The notes: generated by a model from the sequence alone, not told the origin. A stretch of 64,000 nt of DNA from Flavobacterium glaciei (GCF_003350545.1 NZ_QQBA01000004.1:1-64000), one strand, 5' to 3'. Counted from the first letter of the stretch, positions 25,872-37,032 are shown. A program made the numbers and translations.

Positions 25872-27449
25872 TTAGTTATATTTTGCTGATAATTCTTTTG
25901 CTACAGTTTCGATTACATCTGTAATTTCATCTGTTAATTTTCCTGCTTTTAAAGCATCAAGAGTTGCTCTGTGTTTGTTATTCAAGAATTCCAAGAAATC
26001 TTTCTCAAATTCTCTTACTTTATTAACAGGAACATTTCTCAATAAGTTTTTAGAACCAGCATAGATAATCGCAACTTGATCTTCAACAGTATAAGGATCA
26101 TTCAAACCTTGTTTCAAGATTTCAACGTTTCTTTTTCCTTTTTCAATTACGTTTAAAGTTACTGCATCTAAATCAGAACCAAATTTAGCAAACGCTTCCA
26201 ATTCACGGAATTGTGCTTGATCCAGTTTTAATGTACCTGCTACTTTTTTCATTGATTTAATTTGAGCATTTCCTCCAACACGAGATACCGAGATACCTAC
26301 GTTAATTGCTGGACGAACCCCAGAGTTAAACAAATCTCCATCAAGGAAAATTTGACCATCTGTAATCGAAATTACGTTTGTTGGGATATATGCAGAAACG
26401 TCACCAGCTTGTGTTTCAATAATTGGTAAAGCAGTAAGAGAACCACCACCTTTTACAATTGATTTCAATGAATCTGGTAAATCGTTCATGTCTTTAGCAA
26501 TTCCATCATCTGCAATTACTTTACAAGCACGCTCTAATAAACGGCTGTGTAAGTAGAAAACGTCTCCAGGATATGCTTCGCGTCCCGGTGGCCTTCTTAA
26601 TAATAGAGAAACCTCACGATACGCTACAGCTTGTTTAGATAAATCATCATAAACAATTAAAGCCGGACGACCTGAATCTCTAAAATATTCTCCAATTGCA
26701 GCACCTGCGAAAGGAGCATACACTTGCATTGGAGCTGGATCAGAAGCATTAGCAGCAACAATAATGGTATATGCCATTGCTCCTTTTTCTTCTAACATTT
26801 TAGCAATTCCTGCTACAGTTGACGCTTTTTGTCCAATTGCAACATATATACAGAAAACTGGTTTCCCAGCATCGTAAAATTCTTTTTGATTTAAGATAGT
26901 ATCGATACAAACAGTTGATTTACCAGTTTGACGGTCACCAATAACTAGCTCACGTTGTCCACGACCTACTGGAATCATAGCATCTACTGCTTTGATACCG
27001 GTTTGTAATGGTTCAGTAACTGGTTGACGGAAGATAACTCCAGGAGCTTTTCTTTCTAAAGGCATCTCGTATAAATCGCCACCTATTGGTCCTTTTCCAT
27101 CAATTGGAAAACCAAGTGTGTTTACTACACGACCTACCATTTGTTCTCCTACTTTAAGAGAAGCAATACGTTGTGTTCTTTTTGCAGTTGAACCTTCTTT
27201 GATTCCTGTAGATGGTCCTAAAAGTACCACACCTACATTGTCTTCTTCAAGATTCAAAACAATAGCTTCTAATCCATTGTCAAATTCAACTAACTCTCCA
27301 TATTGAACATTAGAAAGCCCGTAAATACGAGCAATACCATCTCCAACCTGAAGTACGGTTCCTACTTCTTCTAGTGTAGCACCAGATTCAAAACCTTCTA
27401 CTTGCTTTCTTAATATTGCTGAAATTTCAGCAGGTTTGATTTCCGCCAT
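25872..27449 (-). CDS. atpA: F1Fo ATP synthase subunit alpha
   Basis: 525 residues. The beta-barrel N-domain ([14 protein letters not shown]) is followed by the nucleotide-binding domain with the P-loop GDRQTGKST (171-179) and the conserved [21 protein letters not shown] segment, then the C-terminal helical domain. It forms the non-catalytic sites of F1. Spacing to atpH is 38 nt. Length and motifs are normal. Confidence 0.99.
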   Translation of the reverse strand: MAEIKPAEISAILRKQVEGFESGATLEEVGTVLQVGDGIARIYGLSNVQYGELVEFDNGLEAIVLNLEEDNVGVVLLGPSTGIKEGSTAKRTQRIASLKVGEQMVGRVVNTLGFPIDGKGPIGGDLYEMPLERKAPGVIFRQPVTEPLQTGIKAVDAMIPVGRGQRELVIGDRQTGKSTVCIDTILNQKEFYDAGKPVFCIYVAIGQKASTVAGIAKMLEEKGAMAYTIIVAANASDPAPMQVYAPFAGAAIGEYFRDSGRPALIVYDDLSKQAVAYREVSLLLRRPPGREAYPGDVFYLHSRLLERACKVIADDGIAKDMNDLPDSLKSIVKGGGSLTALPIIETQAGDVSAYIPTNVISITDGQIFLDGDLFNSGVRPAINVGISVSRVGGNAQIKSMKKVAGTLKLDQAQFRELEAFAKFGSDLDAVTLNVIEKGKRNVEILKQGLNDPYTVEDQVAIIYAGSKNLLRNVPVNKVREFEKDFLEFLNNKHRATLDALKAGKLTDEITDVIETVAKELSAKYN

Positions 27450-27487
27450 CTTAATTTATAATTTAAACACTTAAATGTGCAATAAAA

Positions 27488-28021
27488 CTAATTACTTAAC
27501 TCTCTTTTTAATACTTGTAATCTGTTGGCAACCGAAGCATTGTACTGCTTGTCCCCTATTCTCAAAATAAAACCTCCAATAATTGTAGGATCTACTATGT
27601 TCTCAATTGTTATCTTCTTATCTGAAAGTGTTGCTACTTTCGCTAAAACTTGTGCTTCTAAAGCTGCATCCATAGGAATAGCAGTAGTCACTTGTGCCAA
27701 CTCAATACCATTTGCTAAGTCAGATAATTTACCATATTCAGTAGCAATTGCACCTAATATTTCGAATCTTTTGTTTTCAAATAACAAATGAAACAACCCT
27801 TGAGTTACGCCATTGATACCTGCAAAAACTTCTAACAATGCATTTTCTTTTACTGCAACTTTAATAGTGGGATTTTGAATAAACGTACTCAATTCTAAAT
27901 TCCCATTAATAGTGGTAGCAATAGTTTTCATATCACTGCTTACTGCTTCGGCAACATTTTTTGAGTTTGCTAAGTCCAAAATTGCTTTTGCATAACGAAT
28001 TGCTGCTCTTGTACTTGCCAT
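27488..28021 (-). CDS. atpH: F1Fo ATP synthase subunit delta
   Basis: 177 residues. N-terminal six-helix bundle (RAAIRYAKAILDLA) and the C-terminal DPTIIGGFILRIGDKQYNASV segment, the OSCP/delta hallmark. It links F1 to the peripheral stalk. The gene starts 2 nt after the atpF stop. Confidence 0.97.
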   Translation of the reverse strand: MASTRAAIRYAKAILDLANSKNVAEAVSSDMKTIATTINGNLELSTFIQNPTIKVAVKENALLEVFAGINGVTQGLFHLLFENKRFEILGAIATEYGKLSDLANGIELAQVTTAIPMDAALEAQVLAKVATLSDKKITIENIVDPTIIGGFILRIGDKQYNASVANRLQVLKRELSN

Positions 28022-28023
28022 AA

Positions 28024-28515
28024 TTAGTTCAATTTAACGTCACCTAACATATTCTCAATCAATTTAGTTTGAGCTTCTTTGTTAGATAATTCATCTTTTA
28101 ATACTTTTTCAGCAATACTCAATGACAATGAAGAAACTTGTGATTTCAATTCTGCCATAGCTGCATTTTTTTCTGCTAAAATAGCTGTTTTAGCTTGCTC
28201 AATCATTCTTGCGCCTTCTGCTTGTGCATCAGCTTTAGAATCAGCGATCATTTTTTCTCTCATTTCACGCGCTTCTTTCAATAAAGAGTCACGCTCTAAT
28301 CTTGCTTCTTGAAGAATACGTTCGTTTTCTGCAGTAAGATTTTGCATTTCTCTACGAGCAGTTTCTGCTGAAGATAATGCTTCATTGATTGAATCTTCTC
28401 TACCTTTTACTGCGCCAAGAATTGGTTTCCAAGCAAATTTTCTTAAAAGGATGAAGAAAACTAAAAAGATAATAGAGGTCCAAAAAATTAAACTCTCCGG
28501 TGCTGTAAAATTCAT
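28024..28515 (-). CDS. atpF: F1Fo ATP synthase subunit b
   Basis: 163 residues. One N-terminal membrane helix (LIFWTSIIFLVFFILLRKFAW, residues 8-28 approximately) and a long right-handed coiled coil rich in E/A/R (about 35-150). It is the peripheral stalk. The gene lies after a hairpin that separates it from atpE. Confidence 0.97.
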   Translation of the reverse strand: MNFTAPESLIFWTSIIFLVFFILLRKFAWKPILGAVKGREDSINEALSSAETARREMQNLTAENERILQEARLERDSLLKEAREMREKMIADSKADAQAEGARMIEQAKTAILAEKNAAMAELKSQVSSLSLSIAEKVLKDELSNKEAQTKLIENMLGDVKLN

Positions 28516-28546
28516 ATTTTTATATTTAAAAGTTTGTTTTAGAAAT

Positions 28547-28583
28547 AAAAACTCCCTGATACCAACCGTATCAGGAAGTTTTA
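28547..28583 (-). terminator. Hairpin between atpE and atpF, likely attenuator or stabiliser
   Basis: A 15-bp stem (28547-28562 region with 28568-28582) closes a 5-nt loop. Its only imperfect pair is C/A on the plus strand but a G-U wobble in the minus-strand RNA, so the fold is fully paired in the transcribed direction. A T-run follows. It lies 9 nt after the atpE stop codon, within the operon. Confidence 0.75.
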
Positions 28584-28591
28584 AGCTTTAA

Positions 28592-29985
<1,394 letters not shown>

Positions 29986-30025
29986 TATTAATTGTGTATC
30001 TGATTTTACGTTTTAAAATTTTTTG

Positions 30026-30033
30026 CAAAGGTA
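30026..30033 (-). promoter_or_regulatory. TAnnTTTG -7 box of the ATP synthase operon
   Basis: Minus strand TACCTTTG (followed by CA), 41 nt upstream of the atpB start, in the 130-nt gap after the preceding gene. It suggests that atpB-E-F-H-A-G has its own promoter even though the upstream genes run the same way. Confidence 0.65.
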
Positions 30034-30115
30034 CATATTTAATTGAAAATTGAAAATTATAATGATGATTTTAAAAAATGAATTTTACAATCCTATTGCA
30101 TTATTTTCAAGCAAC

Positions 30116-30499
30116 TTATCTTTTATTTATTAATCGCACTGCAAAAATGGTTTCAAAAAGCAAAAATAGGAAATAAGGGATGAAAAAAGCTGCTATATCC
30201 AAATTAGTTTCTCGCCCTTCTGATTGTATCAATGGAATCAAAAAAACCACTGATGCCATCATTTTCACGAAAGTGGTTCCCAGAAACGCAAAACCAGTAA
30301 AATCAGGAAAATTTAAATTTACAAACAGTAGCAATACATATATTAAAAGTGTGGAAACAAACAGGAAAAGATAAATACTCCAAGTAGCGTAAAAAAATTC
30401 ATGATGTTCACTATAGGCTGCAGTCCCGTAATACTGCGCAGTAAATAAAAGTAATGTAAAGGGTATTAAGTACTTCAAAAAAGATAAAACTTTAATCAT
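30116..30499 (-). CDS. Four-helix membrane protein upstream of atpB
   Basis: 127 residues with four predicted membrane helices (about 8-25, 40-60, 70-92, 100-122) and a basic end (VRLINKR). It overlaps the AtpZ gene by 4 nt. Position and size match the AtpI-like assembly genes that precede ATP synthase operons, but I see no AtpI signature, so this is placement-based inference. Confidence 0.7.
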   Translation of the reverse strand: MIKVLSFLKYLIPFTLLLFTAQYYGTAAYSEHHEFFYATWSIYLFLFVSTLLIYVLLLFVNLNFPDFTGFAFLGTTFVKMMASVVFLIPLIQSEGRETNLDIAAFFIPYFLFLLFETIFAVRLINKR

Positions 30500-30732
30500 T
30501 CGTTATTTTTATTAATATTTTTGACTTGCCGAATTACGTTATAAAGGGCTATAAAAACTGATAATAAGGACAATATAATAGTGTAAAAGGAAGACGATTC
30601 TCCCGAATATTTTTCATCCAGCCACATACCTAGATAAGTGAACGCGAAAATGACAATTCCCATTTGAAAAGGAATTCCCATAAATACCAACCATTTATTA
30701 AAATTGTTTTTATTTGGTGTTTCGTTGGTCAT
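30496..30732 (-). CDS. AtpZ/AtpI family protein
   Basis: 78 residues from the start chosen at 30732 (MTNETPNK); upstream in-frame starts would overlap more of the bactofilin gene. Two membrane helices with the family pattern FMGIPFQMGIVIFAFTYLGMWLDEK, here marked only by GMWLDEK, then a second helix and a polar tail. AtpZ/AtpI proteins help assemble the c-ring or move Mg/Ca. It overlaps both neighbours, so expression is tightly coupled. Confidence 0.85.
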   Translation of the reverse strand: MTNETPNKNNFNKWLVFMGIPFQMGIVIFAFTYLGMWLDEKYSGESSSFYTIILSLLSVFIALYNVIRQVKNINKNNE

Positions 30733-31108
30733 CATTTTGAAGGATATTTTTTGCATTAGTCTTCATTGTGCAAGAAGCGCTGAAATCAGCTCCTGGCTCC
30801 ACAGATAATTTTCCAGTGGTAACTTCTCCATGAATGCTAGCCTTTGATTTTATATTCAACACCTCGGTTACTTGAATTTTCCCTTCAAATTTTCCTTCGA
30901 TATCAGCGTTTTTACACACAATATCACCAGTAACGCTTCCGGCTGGACCAATGACAATTTTGCCGCCAGACTGAAAATTACCTATCAAGTTTCCGTCTAA
31001 TCTAAAATCAGCATGCGAAATAATATCACCTTTTATTGTAGTTCCTTCAACAATTCTATTGGTTTTACCTAAAAGATCGGTGTATGATTTTTGTTTTTTA
31101 TCAAACAT
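30710..31108 (-). CDS. Bactofilin (polymer-forming cytoskeletal protein)
   Basis: 132 residues. The central beta-helix (about 20-115) shows the bactofilin repeats: GTTIKGDI, ADFRLDGNLIGNF, GKIVIGPAGSVTGDI, ADIEGKFEGKI and LNIKSKASIHGEV. Flexible ends flank it. Bactofilins form filaments without nucleotide and organise envelope proteins. It lies 2 nt downstream of sprE and overlaps the AtpZ gene, so a shared transcript is likely. Confidence 0.92.
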   Translation of the reverse strand: MFDKKQKSYTDLLGKTNRIVEGTTIKGDIISHADFRLDGNLIGNFQSGGKIVIGPAGSVTGDIVCKNADIEGKFEGKIQVTEVLNIKSKASIHGEVTTGKLSVEPGADFSASCTMKTNAKNILQNDDQRNTK

Positions 31109-31110
31109 AT

Positions 31111-33738
31111 TTATGGATTTTTTAGCGCTAAATAAGTGTCTATATTTTTCTTGATTTGAATTACTTTGTAGTTATCTCCCGAAACCACTATGGCAGGTTC
31201 GACTAGTTTATATTTTACATTTTCTTTCAAAACTGATACAATGTCGTTAGCATAAAGTTTTGATCCTATTCCATGAATCGTGATGAAATTTTCTTTTTCT
31301 GTGTAAATGTCATACGAATAATATATTTTTTGATAGCTTTCTGCAGCAACAAACATTTTGATTTTTTCTTCTAATGCTTTAGTATTTTTATCGTCACGAG
31401 AACCCACTCGGTATAGAATTTTCCAATTATTTGAATCGATTGTATTCAACTCCAATTTCTCCAAAAACGGAACTTGAATCGTCAGGATCTCTAGTGCATT
31501 TTTCCCCTCTTCACTACTAGGATAATTATCTGCTACTCCTTGCAATGCATTTTTATAAGCGGTTACTCCTTTCAGTTTTCCAATAGTGTTTGCTTTTAGC
31601 AATTCAAATTTTGATACAATTTCATCTCCGGAAAATTGATTAATCAAAGCATTAGAGTTTTCTAAAACTGAAACAAATTGTTCTTGTTGGTATAATTTAT
31701 ACCATTTCGTATAAACACTTTCCGGTGTTTCATTTGCTGAAACCGCATTAGGGCTTGTGTTGTTGATGATTTGTGCATAACGAGAATCCGGGTATTGAGC
31801 TGATATTCTTTTCTTCATCGCTTCTGCCTTGTTTGCATCAGTGATTTGGTACAATTTATATAAATTATACATCGATGGTAGCAATAGTTTTTCCTCAGGA
31901 TTATTGTTTAATAATTGTTCCAGTTTAGCGATGGCTAAATTATTTTCTTTAAATTTTTCTTTATAAATAATCCCTAACTGATAATATGCAAAATTACGTT
32001 CCTTGCTTATGCTATCTATTTCTGTTTGTGCTACTGGAAGTTGTTTTAAATAAAAATCAGTGGTGTATTGCTCCACAATTTTGTCAGCCTTAGATATGTC
32101 CTCAAGATTTTCTTTGTCATAATTCAACGGATCTTCCGAAGTTAGATTTTTAGTACTGGATGAGATTCTCCAATTGCCATTTGGAATTCTCTCGCCCCAT
32201 ACTTTTTTGAATTCTATTTTTCCAAAAGCTACTGTTGAAGGGTTATAAAAATAGAAAATACTGGTCGTTTGTTGTGAGGAAACATTGGGAATAGCCGGCG
32301 GCATCAATGTCGATTTTTTGGTTGGTTTTCCAAGTTCTTGATTAGAAGCTGGATCAATAGAACTAATTGTACTATTCCTTTCTATATTTTCTAGTTTTTC
32401 TTTTCGTTTTTCATCTAAAACTCGCTTGATTTCATCTTGTTCTTTTAATTTGGCGATGTACTTTTCAAAATAGGCAATTTTATCGCTCTCATTTAATGAA
32501 ACTACATTCAAAATACTGTCATTTCTTTTGGCAAGAGCCTCATACAAAATCACTTCATCCAGATTAGTTCTAACTTTTTTAATTTTACTATGCTCTCTGG
32601 TTTTATCATTAAGTTTAACTAATGTACTATCATAATATTTTGCAGCAGCTGGATATTCCGCATTTCTAAAATACATATTCCCTAAATTTCTATAATTTGA
32701 AGCTACCAAATAGGAATCTCTTGAATCTGCTTTTAAGGATAAGTTATAAAAATCTAAGGCTTTTTTCTGGTCGTTTTTTTGATCATAAAAAACTGCCATA
32801 TGATGAAAAATTAAATCTTTATACGGTCTGTTTTCTCTGTCTTGTGCCAGTTTATCAAATGTTTTTGTAAAAGAATTGAAATCTCCATTTTGATAATCAA
32901 ACAATTCTGCTTTTTTAGCATGTGCCTGAATGACAAATTTCCTGTCTGCTTTTCGGTTCATGTCAATCACAGATTGATACGAATTGACAGCACTGTCCTT
33001 GTACCCTAATTGCTGATACAATTGTCCTAAAATGAAACGGTAACGAGCTCTTTCCTGGTTTACTTTTGTAAACGCTATGGCGAGTTTTAGTTTAGCAACC
33101 GCACTGTCTTTTTCTTCTAAATTTAAAAAAGACTCTGATAAAAGTGCATTTGCATCTGCAAAAACCTGTTTTTTTAATTTGTGGTCTTTTAGTAATTTAT
33201 TTAAATTTTTAATTGCCAAAGCATCGTTTCCTAAACGCATATTTGTTTTTTCACGCCAAATCTTGGCCTCATAAATCTTGCTGCTGTTGGGGTATTTGTA
33301 TAAAATATAATTAAACGCGTCGAGTGCAGGAACAAATCTTTGATCGTAATAACGGGATTTACCAAGCATCAAATAGGCTTCGTCAATTTGAGAATTTTTC
33401 TCTCTTCCGCCAATATTCATAGAATGTTTTTGAATGGCTTTTGTCGCCTTAGCTTCTGCCAATTCGAAATTTGTGTTTTTGGGTTTTGTTGTGGAAGTGA
33501 AGTCTTCTACAATTTGCATTTTTTCTATGGGTAGACGTTTCCAGAAATCGTCATCACTATTAGAATTTAATTCATTAACTCCTTTTTCTAAACCTACTTG
33601 ACCGTTATACAAAATATTGTACTTTGTACTCAAGGCATGGGAATTTCTAGCTATAAAAGTATCTTTCTTAGTAGAACAAGCTACCAAAAAAGCAAAAAAT
33701 AACAAGAAGGATAACGGTTTAAATATATTGATTTTCAA
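31111..33738 (-). CDS. sprE: SprE-like gliding motility / type IX secretion lipoprotein
   Basis: 875 residues with lipobox FLVAC (C21). TPR repeats fill much of the chain (for example YLMLGKSRYYDQRFVPALDAF at 122-142 and later YRNLGNMYFRNAEYPAAAKYY). The length, the CSTKKDTFIARNSHALSTKYN opening and TPR content fit F. johnsoniae SprE (PorW in P. gingivalis), needed for type IX secretion and gliding. It is anchored to the outer membrane facing the periplasm. The start codon is TTG; no nearer ATG is in frame. Bactofilin follows after 2 nt. Assignment is by remembered sequence; a sibling TPR lipoprotein cannot be fully excluded. Confidence 0.85.
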   Translation of the reverse strand: MKINIFKPLSFLLFFAFLVACSTKKDTFIARNSHALSTKYNILYNGQVGLEKGVNELNSNSDDDFWKRLPIEKMQIVEDFTSTTKPKNTNFELAEAKATKAIQKHSMNIGGREKNSQIDEAYLMLGKSRYYDQRFVPALDAFNYILYKYPNSSKIYEAKIWREKTNMRLGNDALAIKNLNKLLKDHKLKKQVFADANALLSESFLNLEEKDSAVAKLKLAIAFTKVNQERARYRFILGQLYQQLGYKDSAVNSYQSVIDMNRKADRKFVIQAHAKKAELFDYQNGDFNSFTKTFDKLAQDRENRPYKDLIFHHMAVFYDQKNDQKKALDFYNLSLKADSRDSYLVASNYRNLGNMYFRNAEYPAAAKYYDSTLVKLNDKTREHSKIKKVRTNLDEVILYEALAKRNDSILNVVSLNESDKIAYFEKYIAKLKEQDEIKRVLDEKRKEKLENIERNSTISSIDPASNQELGKPTKKSTLMPPAIPNVSSQQTTSIFYFYNPSTVAFGKIEFKKVWGERIPNGNWRISSSTKNLTSEDPLNYDKENLEDISKADKIVEQYTTDFYLKQLPVAQTEIDSISKERNFAYYQLGIIYKEKFKENNLAIAKLEQLLNNNPEEKLLLPSMYNLYKLYQITDANKAEAMKKRISAQYPDSRYAQIINNTSPNAVSANETPESVYTKWYKLYQQEQFVSVLENSNALINQFSGDEIVSKFELLKANTIGKLKGVTAYKNALQGVADNYPSSEEGKNALEILTIQVPFLEKLELNTIDSNNWKILYRVGSRDDKNTKALEEKIKMFVAAESYQKIYYSYDIYTEKENFITIHGIGSKLYANDIVSVLKENVKYKLVEPAIVVSGDNYKVIQIKKNIDTYLALKNP

Positions 33739-33837
33739 TGGAAAACGTTTTTATCAATTAACTTTTAAAAATGCATTTTAGTATACTGACTTGTAAAAAT
33801 ACGTTTCTTTTTGATATCGTGAAAATTATCGGGGTTT
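33739..33837. other. sprE upstream region
   Basis: About 100 nt that should carry the sprE promoter. No exact TAnnTTTG box on the minus strand is seen. Nothing else is apparent before the dispersed element that begins at 33838. Confidence 0.35.
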
Positions 33838-33958
33838 ATTTGAGTCCCAGAAGTGCGTGAGGGATGTAACGGAAATCCTTTTTAATTCTTTTTTAATAGA
33901 ATTAAAAAGATTGAGAGTGAAAGCCCGACCCGGATTTTTATTCCGGGTCACGCCCAAA
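33838..33958. repeat. Dispersed Flavobacterium-type intergenic element, second member
   Basis: It contains GTGCGTGAGGGATGTAACGG, AAATCC, an AT-rich hairpin (TTTTAATTC/GAATTAAAA), GAGAGTGAAAGCCCGACC and a CCCGGA/TCCGGG hairpin. The same order of units, more diverged, is at 22135-22312. Non-coding. Confidence 0.65.
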
Positions 33959-33989
33959 TTAAACTTTATAGATTTAGAGACTAAAAATA

Positions 33990-34049
33990 AACCGCAAACT
34001 CGCTAATTACATAGACTCATTAGAATACATAATTAGCGAATTTGCGGTT
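33990..34049 (-). terminator. Long inverted repeat after the ABC exporter operon
   Basis: 20-nt arms (33990-34009 and 34030-34049) pair with one C/A on the plus strand that becomes G-U in minus-strand RNA. The 20-nt loop and following T-rich TTTATTTTT suit a terminator for the ABC gene that ends at 34064. Confidence 0.75.
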
Positions 34050-34063
34050 GAGTCATTTTATTT

Positions 34064-34759
34064 TTAAACGGCAAAAAACAGCTCTAATTCCTTTAATGTT
34101 TCCTCAGAAGTTTGAATGTCTTTGACCACTTCGCCTTTGTGCAACGCGACAATCCTGTCACTTACCTCAACGGTGTGCAGTAAATCATGGCTGGAAACCA
34201 GTACGGTTACTTCCGGATTATCAGCTAAATCCTTAATGATTTTTTTTAATCGGAATTGTGTGGTTGGGTCTAAATTAGCAAACGGTTCATCCAGAATAAT
34301 AACCTCCGGATTTCCGATTAAGGTAGCGATGATACCCACTTTTTTCTGGTTTCCTTTGGATAAATCGCGTAAATATTTCTTGTTTTTAAGTATTTCTCCG
34401 TTGAAAAATTCTTCGTGTGTGGCCAATAAAGCATCGACATCGGCTTTGTTTTGTCCGCGTAAATCGCCAATGAAATAGAAATATTCTTCCGGAGTTAAGT
34501 AGCCAATTAAGAAACTTTCATCCAAGAAAGAAGCGGTGAACGGTTTCCAGTTTTCACTGGTGTTTACCTGAATGTCATTATTCACAATATTTCCTGTTGA
34601 CGGCTGGATTAAATCCAATAAAAGGCTAAAAAAAGTGGTTTTTCCGGCGCCGTTATTACCTACTAATCCAAAGCTTTCGCCTTTTTTTATTTCTAAATTA
34701 TCTATTTTTAATACGGTTGTTCCGTTGTATGTTTTCGAAAGGTTATTTACTTGTATCAT
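34064..34759 (-). CDS. ABC transporter ATP-binding protein
   Basis: 231 residues. Walker A GNNGAGKT (34-41), signature DLSKGNQKKV, Walker B VIILDEPFANLD and the H-loop SSHDLLH are all present. It resembles the drug/peptide-exporter-type ATPases that pair with a separate permease. The permease gene is 48 nt upstream. It is the last gene of the PadR-headed operon. Confidence 0.95.
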   Translation of the reverse strand: MIQVNNLSKTYNGTTVLKIDNLEIKKGESFGLVGNNGAGKTTFFSLLLDLIQPSTGNIVNNDIQVNTSENWKPFTASFLDESFLIGYLTPEEYFYFIGDLRGQNKADVDALLATHEEFFNGEILKNKKYLRDLSKGNQKKVGIIATLIGNPEVIILDEPFANLDPTTQFRLKKIIKDLADNPEVTVLVSSHDLLHTVEVSDRIVALHKGEVVKDIQTSEETLKELELFFAV

Positions 34760-34807
34760 TTTTGAAAAAGTTTATTCGGTTATTTGTTGATTTCGTTAAT
34801 CGCTGGA

Positions 34808-36277
34808 TTATCCTTTTTGTTTGTAAGCCGCAATGGTCGCGTATTTCTCTGATTTATAGATTTTTTCAATCACGGAAAATGCTTTCTCTTTGAAGGCAAA
34901 TCCAATTATTCCTACCCCTGCTACTAGCGCTAAGCCTATATTTGGGTTTCCAAATTTTGAACCAAACCAATACAATAAAACCGGTAATCCTAATTGCGGA
35001 ATTGAGATAAGCATTGTTTTTACATTGAATGCTTTTTTGTCACCAAAAGCACCTTTGCCAGAACTCAAATCGATAGGTGTTTTGGTGTAAGCACCACCCA
35101 GTAAAACCAAATGAGAATTGACTCCGATATTATAAATCGCACCCACAACTATGGTTAAATACACATGAATTCCAAAGTAAAGATAGAACGACGCAATGGT
35201 TGTGGTTACAATTGTAGCAATCACCATTAGCCACCACTTCGAACTCAAATAACCTTTGTACGGAATGTTTTGCGTCATCATTAACTGGTAATACGCGCTG
35301 TCCCAACTCGGTACAAATTGTCCGAAAGTAATTAAGAATCCACCTGAAACGAAAATCCCTGCAAAAATATGCATGACAGGATTATTGTAAGCTTCAATAC
35401 TATTAGTAAAAAAAAGAAAGCCATAAAAAAGGAACATGACGCTCAATCCCACAGTGGTTTTAGAACGTTTGTTTCTTTTGATTAATTTGATATCGTTTTT
35501 TAAGAAGGTTCCTATGGTTCCAAATTGGTTTAACCAAGTCAGCTCCTCCGTTTTGGCTACATCATGTTTGTTAGACAATCCCGCATCCAGATATAAATTC
35601 TTTTTGAAATACTGGAACGTGACATAATATAAAGCGATTAATGCTAATACTGGAATGGCAAAAGCCCAATACGTATTGAAAATGGCATTAAAAAATGGCG
35701 CTGTAATTTCCGTGATATTAAAGAGTCCATAATAGTGTAATCCTCCCAAAACGGCAGCTATTGCTAAGAAGATGGCAAATAAATTATCCTTGTTACTCAG
35801 TAGAATATTCAGAAAATTGTTGATAAATAGCAAAGAAAAGATGGCAGTGTACCAAAGCACTACGGAAAGTACATCATAGCCTTCAATGATTAAAACAACA
35901 CAAAACGGAATCAGGAAAAAGGCGTGTACCAAATTGAAGAAGGACAAAACCGTTTTTCCTAGTGAGAAATGTACAATTGTCGATTTTTTTATGGGGAAAA
36001 TTAACATCGGGCGAATGTTCATCACCGGGATTTTTTGCAACAGCAATCGGATAATTAAATCCATCAATACATAATAAATCATGAATTGATTCACGGTAAC
36101 AATTGGGTCCAGATTCATTTTCTTCAGAATATAAAAGGCCCCGACACCTACTGCTAAGAAAATTAAAATGAAATAAACAGCGACAAAACCCATCAGGATT
36201 TTCAAAGCTAAATTAGTAGCGAAGGAAGCTGACCTAAAAAATGCTTTCCATTCGAGATAAAGGAATTTTTGAATCAT
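34808..36277 (-). CDS. DUF5687 ABC-type membrane permease
   Basis: 489 residues with about 10-12 membrane helices. It starts MIQKFLYLEWKAFFRSASF, typical of the DUF5687 family found beside ABC ATPases in Bacteroidota; FVPSWDSAYYQLMMTQNI is another family hallmark. It should form the channel of an exporter with the downstream ATPase. Cargo is unknown. Upstream lie four paralogous membrane proteins and a PadR regulator, suggesting stress-inducible export. Confidence 0.87.
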   Translation of the reverse strand: MIQKFLYLEWKAFFRSASFATNLALKILMGFVAVYFILIFLAVGVGAFYILKKMNLDPIVTVNQFMIYYVLMDLIIRLLLQKIPVMNIRPMLIFPIKKSTIVHFSLGKTVLSFFNLVHAFFLIPFCVVLIIEGYDVLSVVLWYTAIFSLLFINNFLNILLSNKDNLFAIFLAIAAVLGGLHYYGLFNITEITAPFFNAIFNTYWAFAIPVLALIALYYVTFQYFKKNLYLDAGLSNKHDVAKTEELTWLNQFGTIGTFLKNDIKLIKRNKRSKTTVGLSVMFLFYGFLFFTNSIEAYNNPVMHIFAGIFVSGGFLITFGQFVPSWDSAYYQLMMTQNIPYKGYLSSKWWLMVIATIVTTTIASFYLYFGIHVYLTIVVGAIYNIGVNSHLVLLGGAYTKTPIDLSSGKGAFGDKKAFNVKTMLISIPQLGLPVLLYWFGSKFGNPNIGLALVAGVGIIGFAFKEKAFSVIEKIYKSEKYATIAAYKQKG

Positions 36278-36324
36278 AGTTTGGTTATTTTGGTTTTGTA
36301 ATAGGTAGTCAAAATAAGAAAACG

Positions 36325-37032
36325 TTACAAATTTTCTAATTTATATTCCGGGTAGGTTTGTTCTAGGTAGGTTTGTGCTTTGGAAGGGATTATTTTGAAC
36401 AAAATATAATTTAAAATCCCGAAAAGCACTATCAGAAAACTTATAGAGAAAATCCAATAATCATTTAAAAAATATTTTTCTGCATAGAGGATTATTTGCA
36501 TTAAAATATGAAATATTCCGATAAAAGCTGGAGAAGAAGCAACATTTTGATTGATAATTTCTTCAAGGAGCCATTTCTTTTTATTAGTGTTTTTTTGTGC
36601 TTTTTTAATTTTCTTACTTTCGTAAAATTTATAACAAATAAATCCAAAATAAATAACAGTGATAGCCCTTAAAAAATAGTCGCTATAAATGCTGGTTTTA
36701 AAAATTAAAAAAACTGTAAAAGTCATTACTATTAAAAACAAAATTTTTGGCACTTTAAAAAACGTTTTAAAATGTTGAAAAATTAACCGATTGTACTTTT
36801 TCCCTAAAGCAGCTTGTCGTTTTTGGACCACATCTACAAACCCAAAAACCCCAAATTTCTTAAATTCTTCGTTTAACACTTCGTCAAAAGTAAGTTTGGG
36901 ATTTTGCTGCCATTCGGATTCAATAGCGTTTGCCAAATGATCGACTAATTCCGTTTGCAAATCATAATATTCCACATAATGCTGGCGGGTAAAAAGGTAG
37001 AGTTGGTCTATTTGTTGAGTGGTTAGTTTCAT
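36325..37032 (-). CDS. Membrane protein with HAAS-like N-terminus, paralogue 4 of the array
   Basis: 235 residues. The N-terminal helical part (1-70) has MKLTTQQIDQLYLF, then YDLQTELVDHLANAIE and LTFDEVLNEEFKKFG. The pattern E-L-x-D-H-x(5)-E and a late F-x-x-V segment resemble the HAAS (DUF1700-like) domains linked to PadR regulators. Five or so membrane helices follow (about 95-220). It is the last and most diverged of the three MKLT paralogues. Function unknown; regulation through the PadR gene is inferred. Confidence 0.75.
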   Translation of the reverse strand: MKLTTQQIDQLYLFTRQHYVEYYDLQTELVDHLANAIESEWQQNPKLTFDEVLNEEFKKFGVFGFVDVVQKRQAALGKKYNRLIFQHFKTFFKVPKILFLIVMTFTVFLIFKTSIYSDYFLRAITVIYFGFICYKFYESKKIKKAQKNTNKKKWLLEEIINQNVASSPAFIGIFHILMQIILYAEKYFLNDYWIFSISFLIVLFGILNYILFKIIPSKAQTYLEQTYPEYKLENL

